64,000 nucleotides of DNA from Dromiciops gliroides. Lineage: Eukaryota > Chordata > Mammalia > Microbiotheria > Microbiotheriidae. Where the stretch lies: contig NC_057862.1 in NCBI RefSeq assembly GCF_019393635.1, positions 675,730,314 through 675,794,313 on the forward strand, given 5' to 3'. Made by a program: the position numbers and the translations under genes. The notes beneath the pieces are model-generated. The model saw nothing but the letters and a program-made list of their open reading frames with translations. It did not search any database and was not told the origin of the DNA. This document shows positions 1-12,978 of this stretch, piece after piece (the first letter of the stretch is position 1; every line of letters begins with the position of its first letter).

Positions 1-79
1 GTGTCTGAGGCCGGACTTGAACTCAGGTCCTCCTGTCTCCAGGGCCGGTGCTCTATCCACTGTGCCACCTAGCTGCCCC
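1..79 (-). mobile_element. tRNA-derived SINE, cut by window edge
   Basis: Minus-strand SINE head: B box (GACTTGAACTC) through A box (CCACTGTGCCA) to the GGGGCAG start at about 79. Confidence 0.85.
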
Positions 80-447
80 TATCCTTATTTCTTTTAATGG
101 ATTTTCACATGACATTTACTGAATAATCTTTATCATTCTTGTCCTCCTTTTCCTAATACTCTTCCCATGATCAGTGTCCTTTTTAAAATTGTGGTAATCA
201 GAACCAACACAATTCTCCAGGAGAAATCTGAGGAGATGGTAGGACTATCACCTTCCTATTGTTGGAAGTTATGGCCCTTATAATGTTGTCTATGATTGGC
301 TGCTATATCACTTTGCCAAATCAGATTGATCTTGTAGCCCACTAAGGCCCCTGCATCTTTTTTCCCCAGAACACCTGCTGTCTAACCAAGTCTCTCAGAT
401 TTTATACTTGGGTTTTAAATCCAAGTATAAGACTTTCTCTACCAATC

Positions 448-575
448 CAGTATGGTGATGTGGATAGAAAGTTGGGCTCAAAGCTGAGAAGACCTAGGTT
501 TAAATCCCATCTCTGGCTGTGTGACCTTGGGCAAGTCATTTACCCTCAGTAACCTATGCAACCCTCTACTTTAAT
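448..575 (+). mobile_element. MIR-like SINE relic
   Basis: GGTTTAAATCCCATCTCTGG then CTGTGTGACCTTGGGCAAGT, the MIR core. Confidence 0.7.
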
Positions 576-2160
576 AAGCCACAGGGAAGATGCTGAGATT
601 TATTGATAGAGTGAATGTACATTCCAGAGATTCCTATACCAATGTAATCATAATGCTAATATCAGTTCTTATTCCTATTCCTATCAAGTGTCTGCTCAAA
701 GGCACCTTCTCCCTGGTTCTTTAGTCTAATGGAACCATGATGTCATGAGTGTAAGTAGTTTTTCCAAGTTAGGAGACAGTTACATCCTCCTATACTTGTT
801 CATTCCTTCCCTAGTTTTTCCTTGTTTTCTATAGAGGTTGCATATTAACATTCTCATTATAGATAACAATTATAGGATCCTAACATTATTCATCCAGGGA
901 TGGAAGGAAATTGTTGTCAACTCTTATCAGTAGCAAAGAAGTGTTGCCTCCTGGGATCCTAATGAAGGGCGGGGCCTTTAGATTAAAGTTTAGTATTCCT
1001 TCTTCTTTATTAGCATACTATTTTCCTTTTCTTTCTCTTCCATCTAAAGCTCTTCCAATGGAAGTGGATATTCACATTTGAATGCTTGAAGAACTAGGTA
1101 TCCCACTTGCAGCAAAACGTAATCTTCAGTCTTCATATTCTTCCTCTCCCAGGCAGACCACTCCAATTTAGAGCAGCTCTAATAACAATTAGGAAGGCCT
1201 TCCTAACCCCCACCCTAAATTGGCCTCTCTCCAACTTCCACCTATCACTTTTAATTCTGCCCACTGGAGTGAAGGGGAAGCAAGCTTAATCCTTCGTTGA
1301 CATGACAGAGCTTCCCATTCTGGAAGACAGCTTCCATGTGCCCCCAAGACCAGTACCCCCACTTTTTATGGTAAATACTCATACGGCAGAGTGTTCATTC
1401 CCCAGACTGTCCTTGTTGTCCTCTTTTGTGTGTGTTTTCTCAGTGGGGTAACCAGAAATGAATATGGTATTCTACATGTGTTCTGACTTTACTTGGGGAT
1501 GTCTTTTTGTAATAGTGCAGCCTAGAACAGCCTAGCTGTTGCTGACCAACATATCACATTGTTGAATCATATAGAGCTTGTAGTCCACTGAAGCCCTGAG
1601 TCTCCTAAGATATTTTGTCTAATTGAGGCTCCCTATATAGTTATTTTTTGGAAGCCAAACATAAAACCACACATGTAGGGGTATGCTGAGCCCACGTCTC
1701 ATGGGCTACATAGATTATTTAACTTTCAGTTGAAGCATTTACACCTTAGAAATAAACAAATGTTACAAATCACAACTTAATTTATAGGTTGATTAATTTT
1801 CTAGATTTCAAAAAGTGACGACAAAAATGTTAATAATGCCTATAAAGCTTAAAAGTGAGTCCTGTTCTTTCAAGGAGCTGGTTGTTAAACATTTACCAGC
1901 ATATCACTGTTTAAATTCATCCCTATCAAATTCAATCATATTTGATTCTGCTATTGTTCTAGCTTATGGAGATCCTGGTCCAAACTTATTAATAAATGAC
2001 TTTGAGCTCTGTGAGGGCAAGGACACTCCTTTGTTTCTTTTTCTATCTCCAGAACTTTTCAAAATACCCAGTACATACTTGGTGATTATTAAGCATTTAT
2101 TGAGGGGCTGAATGAAGGCTTTCCAGCCTGTCAATATATTTTTCTCCTTCATGTATTCTT

Positions 2161-2307
2161 TTTTTTTTTTTTAGTGAGGCAATTGGGGTTAAGTGACTTG
2201 CCCAAGGTCACACAGCTAGTAAGTGTTAAGTGTCTGAGGCCAGATTTGAACTCAGGTACTCCTGATTTCAGGGCCAGTGCTCTATCCTCTGCACCACCTA
2301 GCTACTC
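2161..2307 (-). mobile_element. tRNA-derived SINE with target duplication
   Basis: T run, SINE body and head; flanked by CTCCTTCATGTATTCTT (2144-2160) and CTCCTTCATATATTCTT (2308-2324). Confidence 0.9.
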
Positions 2308-2639
2308 CTCCTTCATATATTCTTTAGCCCATCCAAACAAGCCATGTTTGCTGCTATTCACCTGCAACAGTCCCAACAGGGGTCTTTTCATAAATGTTTA
2401 ACAACCAGCTTTCTGGAAAAAATATGTAGAACAGATCCTTCTGACTCTAGGTCTGATTCTCTATCCATTGGGCCACCCAGCTGCTCTTAGATGTCAAAGG
2501 ACTTGCCCAGGAATACACAACTACTATGTGTAAGATATGGGATCTATACATGTGGACCTGTTGCCTGCCTTCATAGAACATAAGCTACTTGAGAGCATGA
2601 TTATTTCATTTTTGTTCCTGCATCCCCCAAGTTTAATAG

Positions 2640-2760
2640 TCAATCAGTCTACCAGCCTTTATTAAGGCCTTACTATGTGTCAGGCATTGTGCAAAGCACA
2701 AATGCTACTAAGAAAGGCAAAAGCCCTGTCTCTACCTTCAGGGAACTCGCTTTCTGGGAT
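2640..2760 (+). mobile_element. L2-like relic
   Basis: TTACTATGTGTCAGGCATTGTGC and a CTTCAGGGAACTCGCTTTC stretch. Similar relics lie at 7440-7660, 11370-11520, 37620-37800, 41255-41400 and 44585-44700. Family call is tentative. Confidence 0.45.
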
Positions 2761-2766
2761 ACACAT

Positions 2767-2788
2767 TAATTAATTAATTAATTAATTG
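2767..2788. repeat. (ATTA)n short tandem repeat
   Basis: Five to six TTAA units. Confidence 0.85.
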
Positions 2789-3164
2789 ACTGATTTGTGG
2801 ATGCTGGTTCAGTCATTCAAATCATTTGTTCTCTCTCCCAGCTTTGAATCATCTACACATCTCACCAGCATGCCTTCATCCAAATTGTTACTAAAAACAC
2901 TGAAGAGCCCAGAGCCAGCCACAGATCCCTAGGTCAATTCACTGAACATGTCCTTTCAAGTTCACACTGAAATTTTTGGTTTTACTTATTGCACTAGTTC
3001 CAAATTGCCTTACATTTATAATCATCTCACCCACACTTCTCCCCTTTGTGTACAAGAATAACATGAGGGATTCTGATAAATGCTTTGTGGAAATCTGAGC
3101 AAATTTTGTCCACACCAGGGTGGCTCTTGAGTGACCAGAATTCTGGGCCTTGCACCCTGTAGTA

Positions 3165-3380
3165 ATAATAGAAATAATATTTCTGGATAACGTTTACATA
3201 ACACTTACTATGTTCTAAGCACCAGACTCAGTGGGGTACAATTATTCTCTCATTTAATCCTCACAACAACATTGGGAGATAGGTGCTATTATTATCCCCA
3301 TTTTACAAGTGAGGAAAAGGAAGGAAATATAGGTTAAGTGACTTGTCCAGGGTGACACAGCCCAAGTGTGGATTTTGTCA
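3165..3380 (-). mobile_element. MIR-like relic
   Basis: TTATCCCCATTTTACAAGTG and AAGTGACTTGTCCAGGGTGA, MIR in reverse. Confidence 0.65.
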
Positions 3381-3499
3381 TTTTTCTGATTACAGGTTTA
3401 GCCCTCTATCCACTGTGCCATCTGCATGCCCTATACAACTCCTATTTCCCTTCCAGTTAGGGTAAGGGATCTTTTCTGACTCCTGGGAAATACATATAA

Positions 3500-3645
3500 G
3501 GAAGCTAGAGGGTGAAATGACAGACATGGAGGCAGGAAGGCCTGAGTTCAAATCCAGTGTCAGAAGATACATATTAGCTGTGTGACCCCGAACAAGTTAT
3601 TTAAATTCTCTCTGACTCAGTTTTCTCCTCTGTAAAATGGATATT
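3500..3645 (+). mobile_element. MIR-like relic
   Basis: GGCCTGAGTTCAAATCCAGT ... AGCTGTGTGACCCCGAACAA ... CTCTGTAAAATGG. Confidence 0.65.
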
Positions 3646-3654
3646 GTTGTTGCT

Positions 3655-4160
3655 GTTATTCATCCTTTGATTTTGAAGAAAAGTGGCATCGTGATGAGTG
3701 ATGTCTCATTTTGTGCATGGGTTGGATTTTAGTGAGGCAGAATTGGGCAGAATCATCAGCCTCACTCTCTCTTCCAGTGGCAAGACAAAAGTAAGGATGA
3801 CTGGTGATATCCCAGGATTCAGTGGATGAACCTGGAATCTTCAATGTCTTAAGCTCTGAGTGCTTCACAATGCTTGTTTCAGCTACCTTAATGGCTGATG
3901 GAACAAATTGTTCTTGTCTGCCCGTTACACTGGGAAAAATCTTCACATGCTTGGAGTAGATATCCCCTTAGAGCACCAACAAGTTTTAAGCCTGTGGGCT
4001 ACCCTCAACCTGGTTTAGCCTGTCTGATGAGATGGTTTTTACTAGGGTGTGGCCCCAATGTATGATATAGTTTCTTGGAGCCACAAGTGAGAGTTGAGTG
4101 ACTGATGGATACCAAAGATGGATGAGCAACCCTGAAAAGGGATAAGCAGCCCTCACACCA
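3655..4160 (-). mobile_element. RTE-type 3'-end repeat, long copy
   Basis: TTTTAGTGAGGCAGAATTGGGCAGAATCATCAGCCTCACTCTCTCTTCCAG is the shared block (here trimmed); related shorter copies lie at 5935-6085, 8486-8668 and 58735-58885. Assignment to an RTE-derived family is tentative. Confidence 0.4.
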
Positions 4161-5934
4161 TAGGTAGTCCTCCCTGAATTCCCTATACATTCCCCAAATA
4201 GGGATAGTAAGGATACAAAAAGAGAATATGGGTAAGATGCTTTGTAAAGACCTTCATGCATTATATGTCCTAGCTATTCTTACATAAATGTGAAAGACTG
4301 GAAGATGCAGAAATTCTTCTATTATTTAAAGAAAACTGAAAGGAAGAAAGAAATAGGGTGAAGTCATTCTCTCATGGAAGGAGTTCAAAGGAAATTCTTC
4401 ATTCATCATTTAATCAAGTAAACAGAACAAGACTCTCCCTGAAGAGTGAAATGTAATTTCTCCCCAAAATATCAGGTCATAGACCTGATAGAATAAAAGT
4501 GTTATAAAAACAGTGACTATATAAAACTTTCCAGAAGGAAACTTCAATTTGTCATCTCCAAGAGACTCATACATTAGGGAAATTGATAATCACACCATCT
4601 CAGTGTCAGTAAGGATGTGAGAATCCAAACATTTCTAGATGCCCCCAGTTTCTGTTTTATCAGTAAGTGGTCATCCATCCTTTGCTTGAAGACAGAATTC
4701 ACTACTGTTGGAGTGAGCCCATTGTACTTCTGAACAATGTTCATGCTTTAAGAACATTTTCTTGAATTGAAGGTAAATCTACCTTTCTCTTATTTCCACC
4801 CAGCATTCTGAGATTTTTCCTCTGCAAGCAAGTAGAACAATGCAATCCTTTCTTCATACTTCAAGGGAGTTAACATATTCCTCCTGACTATTCCTTAAGG
4901 ATATACATACCCATTTGATTTTTGTGTACTGCAAGCATGTAAATCAAATCTCATTTCTCTCTGGGTTGGACCACTTACTCAACCTGAGCTAAGACCAGCA
5001 AGGCAGAGGAAATCACAGAGATGGCAGTTGTCACCAAACTCACTCTCTCAGGGTTGCCATTTTCTATTATTCCTGAACCCCCACTGGTGTGCTTCCTATT
5101 TAATAGATTACCTAACTGAACTTGACTCTTAATCAGAAAGATCGACTCAGCAAAAGACAAAGCAAATATACTAATAATTTAACATTCCATTTGTAAACTA
5201 GGGGTATTTTGTATCACCAAATGCATGCTGTCTACAGAAGAGAGTGGGTATAATGAACCATAGTAGAGAGGCATGTACTCAAGAAACATTTTTCTCAGGT
5301 TCACTCAAAGCTCTCTACCATAGGCTTGATGTCTTTTGTCTGCTTCAGGGAAAGTCTGAACAATTCATTGAGGGGCAGGGCTGTTTCTTCACTAGCTTCT
5401 TTTCTGAGCCTTTTCATTTTCTTTCTGTGTAGGGCAATTCTCTGCTAGTTCCTTTGCTCAGTCTCATGTTCTGCTGGGGTACTGAGGTACTATTACATAT
5501 TTCAGGAAAAACAAAAGCTCCTAATCTGGAATCTGAAGACTTCGCCAGTTTGGATCATTTGGTGCATTCTGAAGTTTCTATCACTCAGACAGGAGATGAC
5601 AGCAGAGGCAAAAGCCTGTTTTGCTCCTTGGAAACAGCAAGTGATCATGCAAAATCTTCTTTCCTCCAGCTTTGTCATTAAACATTTCTAGGCATCAGGG
5701 ATTTCTACCTATTACCTTAAAAGTCGTCATGTCTGTTTCAGTCATTCTGATATGTATCTTTTTTTCCCTTATGTATATGTTTATTGGCTCCCATTTCTAC
5801 CTGAATTTGACACCACTGCCTTATATCTCTAAATCTATGATTATATCATCCCATGACTCTTTCCCTCACCCCCTATATGCTATCTATCACTAAGTGTTGT
5901 CAATTCTGACTATGCAATATCTTTTGCTTCCATC

Positions 5935-6085
5935 TGATATGTATCTTGCCACTGGAACCACATGGCTCTGGAGGAGAGAGTGAGGTTGGTGACCTTGCAC
6001 AGCTCTCCCTCACTTCAATCCAATTCACTGGAGATCATGACATCACCTGGATGCCATGGTCCTATTTAAGAACAAAGGACAAACA
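5935..6085 (+). mobile_element. RTE-type 3'-end repeat
   Basis: CTTGCCACTGGAACCACATG then GGAGGAGAGAGTGAGG and TTCACTGGAGATCATGAC; same family as 8486-8668, opposite strand. Confidence 0.45.
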
Positions 6086-8485
6086 AACAACAATAACATC
6101 CCTTCCAGCTTCCTGTCACCATTTCATCTGACAACAATGCCTCCTATGTGGTCACCTAAGTGATCAATAAAAAAAGTTGAATGCCACAGGACCATATAAA
6201 AATCCCTCTCGTGCTCTTTCCTCCATTAACACAGTCATTACTGACTTCTCTTTCTGTCTTACCACTCATCTAGTTCTAACTCCATCTGTCATGTAATTCG
6301 GCTCCTCTCTCTAGCATATCCATAACAATAGATTGACTCACTTTATCAAGTACTTTCATGAAATGTAGGCAAATCTTTCACTTGGTGTTTCTCTAGAAGT
6401 CGCAGACATATGTCATTTTCCTGTATCAGATGCCTCTGTTGGTTATTGCCTGGTGACTTTCTGAGGGCAGTGATTATGTATCCCCATCAAGCTCTTCACT
6501 CCTCTATCAGAGCAATAGATCTTTCATCTCATTTTAGTGCATACTGGGTGTCAGGAACTGTTCTAAGCCTGGAGATACAGAAAAAGACACTTTTGAGTCT
6601 TGAGGAGATTCAGGGAAATCGGAAGTCAGAGGTGAAGGAGAACATTTCCAGATGAAGAATGGTCAGCATCAATAGAATCAGGCCATGGACTTCCTCAGGA
6701 CAGGGACTGTTTGTCTCTCATCAGAGTATGGAATCACTGGGAAGTCAGGCTTTCACTCTGCCACCAACCCGAGAGCTCCCTCCCTGAGAATGGTCCTACA
6801 TAGCCAGAACCAGTACCTCCTTAAATCAACTGAATTCAACCAACATTTGCTGAAGCTATGCATGTTTATGGCTCTCTGCCAATACTTGCTCTCTCCACCC
6901 CTCCTCCCAAATACCTGGCATTGGGGAAATATTAGAGTTTCCTTTCACACCACAGACTCCATTTCACATGTACTCTTATGCCTGCCAGAATGTGGTGATT
7001 CAAAAAAGAGATATACCAGATGATGATGAGAGGTTGACAGGACCTTGTGGGAGATGCAACTCCTGAAGGAAGGGGATGAGGAGAAGGGAGTCCTGGGACA
7101 CAAAGGTGCCTCATTTCTCCTTTGAGCACTGTGAAATGTATAGGGCTTGTGCACTGGTGACTGCAAAAAAAAAAGACTAGGCAAAGTTGAGGAAACCAAA
7201 TAATTTTGAACAGAGCACAATGGTGAACTTGAGGTGGAGGCAAAAGAGAGAGTCATTGTCACCCTGGCTACTTATTTTGTCAATGTTTGCTCTGAGGAAA
7301 CTTATAGTGCAGGTAAACCTGGGGAAAAAGAAAGAGGAAAATGGCTCCATTTCTTAATTTTTGTCTTTGTTATATACACTACTTTTACATCATAACTGCT
7401 CTTACTCTTGGATTGATGCTGCCTGCATGCTGTGAAATTCAACAAGCCTTCGTTGAACATATAATAACTGTGAGGCGCTGGGCTACATGTTGAAGATACG
7501 AAAAATTGAATAAAAGCAGCTTTTATCATGTACTTACTGTGCAGTAACCACTATGATAAATTCTGCAGAAACAAACACAGAAGAAGAGCCACTACACTCA
7601 GGGAGCTTATGTTCTAATGGGGGAGAAAACACATATATAGGAATCGTGGTCAGAAAGAGGTATTTTATTTGGAACACTACAGGGAAAGTGAATGGAATAA
7701 GAGGGGAGTAGATCAACAGACATTTCTAGGAGGAACTACAGTACAGATCCAGTGATAATTCTAGAAGTGGTGGGAAAAAGTGGAGGAACAGAGGATGCCC
7801 GTGAGCTGATTGTGAAGAAAGTGACAAGGGAGTAAAATCCAGCCTGATGCAAGCCAGCCTAGACACTGGGGGTTCTCTGAAACAATCCCAATCAGGACAT
7901 CGGAGAGTCCAGGACAAGGCTTCCAAAGCTGAACAGGTTCAATCCTTTGCATCATAGTCACTGGCCCAGGTGGCATGGAAGCTGGTGAGGAAGTGTCCAG
8001 GGAGTAAAGGGAAAAAATTCAGAAACAGTCCCTTCCTTCAAGCTTATATTCTACTGCAGTGCCATGCTGGCTGGGTGCCCCTGCCATGATTTTCAGAACT
8101 GATTACCTAACACACACGGTAAATGTGAACAAAGTAGCAAAGGAGGAAGAGTGGCAAGAGGTATAGAGTTCTCAGTGGTTGGGGAGCACTGTGTTCTATT
8201 TCAATATTCTACTTGGAACAGAGTGAGATACCTCTATCCCTATCCCCAGACCCCATCAATGCCTCACTACTATAACTTGCATTAAAGCCAACTTTGGATT
8301 TTCCTGGGAAATCTGATTGTTCACTTATTTCTTCTGACAGCCTGTCTGCAGAGTTTGCTCATTATGATATTGCTTCTTTCTTTCCCTCTATGACATTGCA
8401 AATATAGATGTTTCAGAGTCATCCCTGGATTACCTTCCCAAGAGGGGGAAAGTCCCACTGCATTAGAAAACTACACACTTAGAAG

Positions 8486-8668
8486 GTTGCTGTTGGTACT
8501 TCATTCTCAAAGAGCACCATGACATTGGGAGGTGATGTCATGCCTTGCACTGAGTTGAATTTAAGTGAGGGAGGACCATGCAAAGTCACCAGCCTCACTC
8601 TCTCTCCAGAGACATCTGGGTCCAGTGGTAAGATATAGAACAGGATGACTGGAGATGGCCCCAGATGT
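8486..8668 (-). mobile_element. RTE-type 3'-end repeat
   Basis: TACTTCATTCTCAAAGAGCA, GGGAGGTGATGTCATGCC and GGATGACTGGAGATGGCCCC are the typical landmarks. Confidence 0.45.
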
Positions 8669-8669
8669 T

Positions 8670-8780
8670 TTAAGCAATTGGGTTTAAGTGACTTGCCTAA
8701 GGTCATATAGCTAGTAAATGACTGAGGCTGGATTTGAACTCAGGTCCTCCTGACTCCCAGGCCAGTGCTTTATCCACTGT
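8670..8780 (-). mobile_element. tRNA-derived SINE fragment
   Basis: TAAGTGACTTGCCTAAGGTC ... TTTATCCACTGTG, with the head end missing. Confidence 0.75.
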
Positions 8781-8870
8781 GAAGGAAACACCCCCAGGGA
8801 ACCCTGTAGAACTGTAAACTTTGATCTTAATAGACAAAGAGTCCTCCCTTATTCTTACCATTGCCTTTTT

Positions 8871-9016
8871 TAATTTTTGGTGGTGAAATGAGGGTTAAGT
8901 GACTTGCCCAGGGTCTCACAGCTAGTAAGGGTCAAGTGTCTGAGGCTGGATTTGAACTCAGGTCCTCCTGAATCCAGGGCTGGTGCTTTATCTACTGTGC
9001 CACCCAGCTGCCCCCA
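8871..9016 (-). mobile_element. tRNA-derived SINE
   Basis: Full body with B box, A box and head on the minus strand; no clear target duplication seen. Confidence 0.85.
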
Positions 9017-9282
9017 TCACCTAGCTGCCCCCCCCACCTTATTCTTTATCACTGATTCTTGACACTGTTTCACTCTCTTATGGTTGAATTGTAAGGGTCC
9101 TCTCTCTCATACACTAGCAAGGACAACATTGTCTTTCCAGCTTAATGCACTTACTGCTTATGGTCCTGGCATTAAGTAAAAATGCTATTGTGTTCTCCCT
9201 CAACAATGGCTTCACCTGCTCCCTTCCTTCTCATACTAGTGTAGCTCTGCTTCTTTCTGCTCAATACTAACAATGTTACGAT

Positions 9283-9327
<45 letters not shown>
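9283..9327. repeat. (TC)n microsatellite
   Basis: About 22 TC units followed by imperfect TCTCTGTC text to 9380; the matching place in unit B (about 38930) has only a few units. Confidence 0.95.
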
Positions 9328-9331
<4 letters not shown>

Positions 9332-10175
9332 CTTTCTCTGCCTCTGATTCTCTCTGTCTTTATCTCTCTGTCTCTATCTCCCAATCATCACTTATCCTTA
9401 CTGGCCCTCATGATGAAGAATTTTAGGGTTTGCAGCATATGTACATCATTGAAAAGTCCCTAAAAACAATTTTACTAAACCCAGGAGGATGGGGCGTCCT
9501 GGTGTTAGACAACTGATTGGACAAAGATGTGGGATGCTCTATCCACTGTGCCTAGGACAGCTGCTTGTCCTGTCCAACATTCTTTATTCTAGTGGTTATT
9601 TCTAATAGTGAGCCATAGTGGGGAGTGGTTGATTGGGAGGAGATAGCAGGGTTCTGAGACCTCCCATTTTAACTCCCATTTCCCTTCCTTCTTTTCCTAC
9701 CTTTAAGGCCACCACAGACATGAGGCTTAGCTTACTATGATTGGCATAGCGGAGGCATAGATGGTTCCTGGATCTCATTGTAGTTAATTTTGTGGACGAT
9801 GTTCAGTTAGTCTCTTATCATAAACTGAACAAGAAGGGGGTGCCCAATGTAGCCTGGCTTTCTGCAATCCAGGGATCCAACTTCTTTGAACAGAACTTGT
9901 GTTTGATGATGGACTATGAGAAAACATTCTATCAAATCCTGTATTTCTTTACACAGAATGATACCCACAGCGATAGTAAGTGAACCCCATTCAGCCTCTT
10001 CCTCCCAGTCTCTCCCCTCCTTGTGCTTTGTTTCTTTCTCCCTCCAACAAACCAGTGTGCCAATCTGCCTGCATACTGTGATTCTAGATAGGGTATCCAT
10101 AGACTCTAATTAGTGATCCATCCATCCTTAGGGAACAGACTGGGAAGGATCTCATTCTGAGACAGTCTTCTGAAC

Positions 10176-10524
10176 TGTAAGGGGCTAAAATTCTAGCTAG
10201 TCTGTCTAGAATATCTAATGAGTGGTCGCCAATAAATTATAAGCTTTAGCAAGAGTTTAGACTTTTAAGCATTTATTAAGGAGAATAAGAATTTGGTGAA
10301 GAGAGAGAGAAAGGCCTAGATTTATTTATCAAAGGGAGAGTGCATCTTTAGCTCCACTCTCAACCAGAGTCCTGACAAAAAAGAGTGAGAGCACCAGCCT
10401 TACTCCCTCTTCCTCCCACAAGCAAATGTCTCTTCCTGACGCCAAAGAAAAGCTGCATGGCCTTGCCCTCAGAGGCCTTTCCTACAGTAAATCTCCGGCA
10501 GGTGGCATCATTCCAATTGTTACA
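10176..10524 (+). mobile_element. solo LTR, unit A
   Basis: 349 bp starting TGTAAGGGGCTAAAATTC and ending TGTTACA, flanked by a 4-bp target duplication GAAC (10172-10175 and 10525-10528). Unit B at about 39752 reads straight through with a single GAAC. A retroviral solo LTR, younger than the duplication; 4-bp target sites fit gamma-type ERVs. Orientation is arbitrary. Confidence 0.85.
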
Positions 10525-12096
10525 GAACAAAACCAGTTTACCAAGACAACAGATGCTCTTGATGGAGCAGGTATAGGAAATCCTTTCTTTCAGCCATGGC
10601 TTTCATCTTTTGCTATTTTCCAAAATGCCCTTGATCACTGAATCTGCAGTCAAGCATTAAGCATTCTAACACACCTGGGTCCCTGAGTTCAGATGCAGTC
10701 ATACCTTATGCCTATTTTGAAGTCTTTATTTTTGAGTCAATAAAATCTTTTGTCTACTATGACATCAAGCCACAAGATGCATGTTTGGTAAGGTCCAGCT
10801 GCTCCATAAATAATCCATTCCTCCTCTCCCCCATCCCCAGCCTCTTACTTGCTATGGTACATTTAGAGTTAAGTTTCCTGTGTCCCTGCCCCTCATTCCT
10901 ACTTTCTTAATATATAACTTGGAAAACACCTTTCTTCCATAGGATTGCATCGCCTTACCCCATGGAAGACAAGACATTCTCCTGTCAATACCATGTCAAC
11001 TCCATCTAAGCCTCTATAAATCTGAACCCTAAGCATCTTTGGGCCTTGGATCAGAGTGTGTAATTTGTTGCATATACAAAGCTTGCTGGGGAGAGTGAGG
11101 AGGAGCTCACCACCCTATGCCCTTCCTAGTTGGCATCTAGCAAATGTCCAGACCCCACCCCATGGCTACCAGTCCTATGTAGCCAATAGAGAGACAGATG
11201 TACCAGTGTTATTTTGATAGACCTCTCTATCAGGAATCAAGGCATGGGAAGATGCCCATAAAAGACAAATGAGTGAAATGCTTTACAAATAACAATGGTT
11301 GGAATGAAACTATGGCTGAATAGGATTTAACAGAAAAATTATCAGTTCCCATAATTATATTTAGCAGTCATTCAGTCAATAAACATTCATTAAGTACCTG
11401 CTATGTACCAGGCAATGTACTAAGTGATAGGAACATAAAGAAAACATACAAAGAGACAGTCCCTCCCCTCAAGGACCACACTGCCTAATGGGAGAAATAA
11501 TCTGCAATGATGTACAAACAAGATATTTTTTTACATGTGCAATATAAAACATTTCCATATTAGTAATTTTTAAGAGAAGACTCAAAAAAGAAAAAAATAC
11601 AAGAAAGAAAGTGAAAAATAGCATGCTTCAGTCTGTGTTCAATGAATATCAGTTCTTTCTCTGAAGGTCGATACTATGATTCATCATTAATCCTTTGGGA
11701 TTGTCTTGGATCATAGTGTTTTTGAGAATAGCTAAATCATTCACAGTTCTTCATTGAACAATATTGCTACTGCTATGCAAAACATTTTCCTGGTTCTGTT
11801 AATTTCACTATACATCAGTTCATATAAGTCTTTACAGGTTTTTCTGAAATCATCCTGCTTGACATTTCTTATAATGCAATAATATTCCATTATAATCATA
11901 TAACACAACTTGTTTAGCCATTCCTCAATTCATGGGTATTGTTTTGATTTATAATTCTTAGTCACCATTAAAAGAGCTGCTATAATTATTTTTGTATAAA
12001 TAAGTCCTTTTCTCTCTTTTTTGGAGGGGGGATATCTTTGGGATATAAACAGCATCAGTATTGTTGGATCAAAGGGTATGCACAGTTGTTGTTGTT

Positions 12097-12239
12097 TTTT
12101 TTTCAGGGCAATGAGGGTTAAGAGACTTGCCCAGGGTCACACAACTAGTAAGTGTCAAGTGTCTGAGGCTGGATTTGAACTCAGGTCCTCCTGAATCCAG
12201 GGCCAGTGCTTTTATCCATTGTGCCACCTAGCTACCCCT
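12097..12239 (-). mobile_element. SINE inside the L1
   Basis: SINE body inserted in the L1 3' part near GTATGCACAG; the same L1 text resumes after 12240. Confidence 0.85.
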
Positions 12240-12801
12240 GTATGTGGTTTTATAGCACCTTTGGACATGGTTCTAAATTGCTCTCCAGAATGGTTGGATC
12301 AGTTCACAACTCCACTAATAGTGCATTAGTGTCCCAGTTTTCCCACATCCCATCCAACATACAATATTTTATCTTTTGGTCATATTAGCCATTCTGATTG
12401 GTGTTAGGTGGTACTTCAGAGTTGTTTTAATTTGCATTTCTCTTATCAATAGTGATTTAGAGCACTTTTTCATATGATTAAAGATAGTTTGGATTTCTTT
12501 GTCTGAAAACTGCCTGTTCATATCCTTTGACCTTTTCTCAATTGGAGAATGACTTGTATTTTTACAAAATTGAATTAATTCTCTCTATATTTGAGAAATG
12601 AAGCCTTTATCATAGATATTTGTTGCAAAAATTCTTTCCCAGTTTTCTGCTTTCCTTATAATGTTGGTTTGATTGGGGTTTTTTGTGCAAAAGATTTTTA
12701 GTCTTATGTCATCAAAATGATCTATTTTGTAATGCTCTCTTTATCTTCTTTGGTTCTAACTTCTTTCCTTCCCCATAAATCTGACAGATAAACCATTCCA
12801 T

Positions 12802-12842
<41 letters not shown>
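12802..12842. repeat. (CT)n microsatellite
   Basis: About 20 CT units at the tail of the SINE at 12843. Confidence 0.95.
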
Positions 12843-12845
<3 letters not shown>

Positions 12846-12978
12846 GGGCAATGAGGGTTAAGTGACTTGCCCAGGATCACACAGTTAGTAAGTGTCAAGT
12901 GTGTGAGGCCAGATTTGAACTCAGGTCCTACTGAATCCAGGGCCGGTGCTTTATCCACTGTGCCACCTACCTGCCCCC
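12843..12978 (-). mobile_element. SINE inside the L1, tail expanded to GA
   Basis: SINE body whose tail merges into a (CT)n tract at 12802-12842; flanked by TCCATGCT on both sides (ending 12803 and starting near 12980). Confidence 0.85.

Larger units (their letters stand above)
80..6930. other. intergenic DNA with old repeats, no gene seen
   Basis: Apart from the SINE, MIR, L2 and RTE-type relics listed separately I see no exon with family resemblance. Open stretches here are short and lack splice context. Confidence 0.6.
7220..9975 (+). pseudogene. class I-like relic, unit A (signal and alpha1 exons only)
   Basis: Two plus-strand exons facing gene 1 tail to tail. Exon 1 (7220-7312) still reads MVNLRWRQKRESLSPW and LLILSMFALRK before GTAAAC, clearly the same signal peptide as genes 1 and 2, but its 93 nt length puts it out of the family's phase 1. 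Exon 2 (9719-9975) begins after CCACCACAG. Its first part (YYDWHSGG) and its main part (FVDDVQLVSYHKLNKK ... MMDYEKTFYQ) lie in different frames, so a frameshift separates them; the donor GTAAGT is intact. No alpha2, alpha3 or membrane exons follow in unit A: the matching stretch in unit B (about 42450-46780) is missing here. It is a broken host gene copy, not likely to make a class I protein. Confidence 0.75.

Noticed and set aside
4975-5160. Minus-strand open stretch ending in a hydrophobic SLVTTAISVISSALLVLAQVE run
   Set aside because: Looks membrane-like, but has no family match I know, no convincing splice sites and no second copy.
5454-5681. Plus-strand 75-codon open stretch
   Set aside because: No recognisable domain or splice context; its length is expected by chance.
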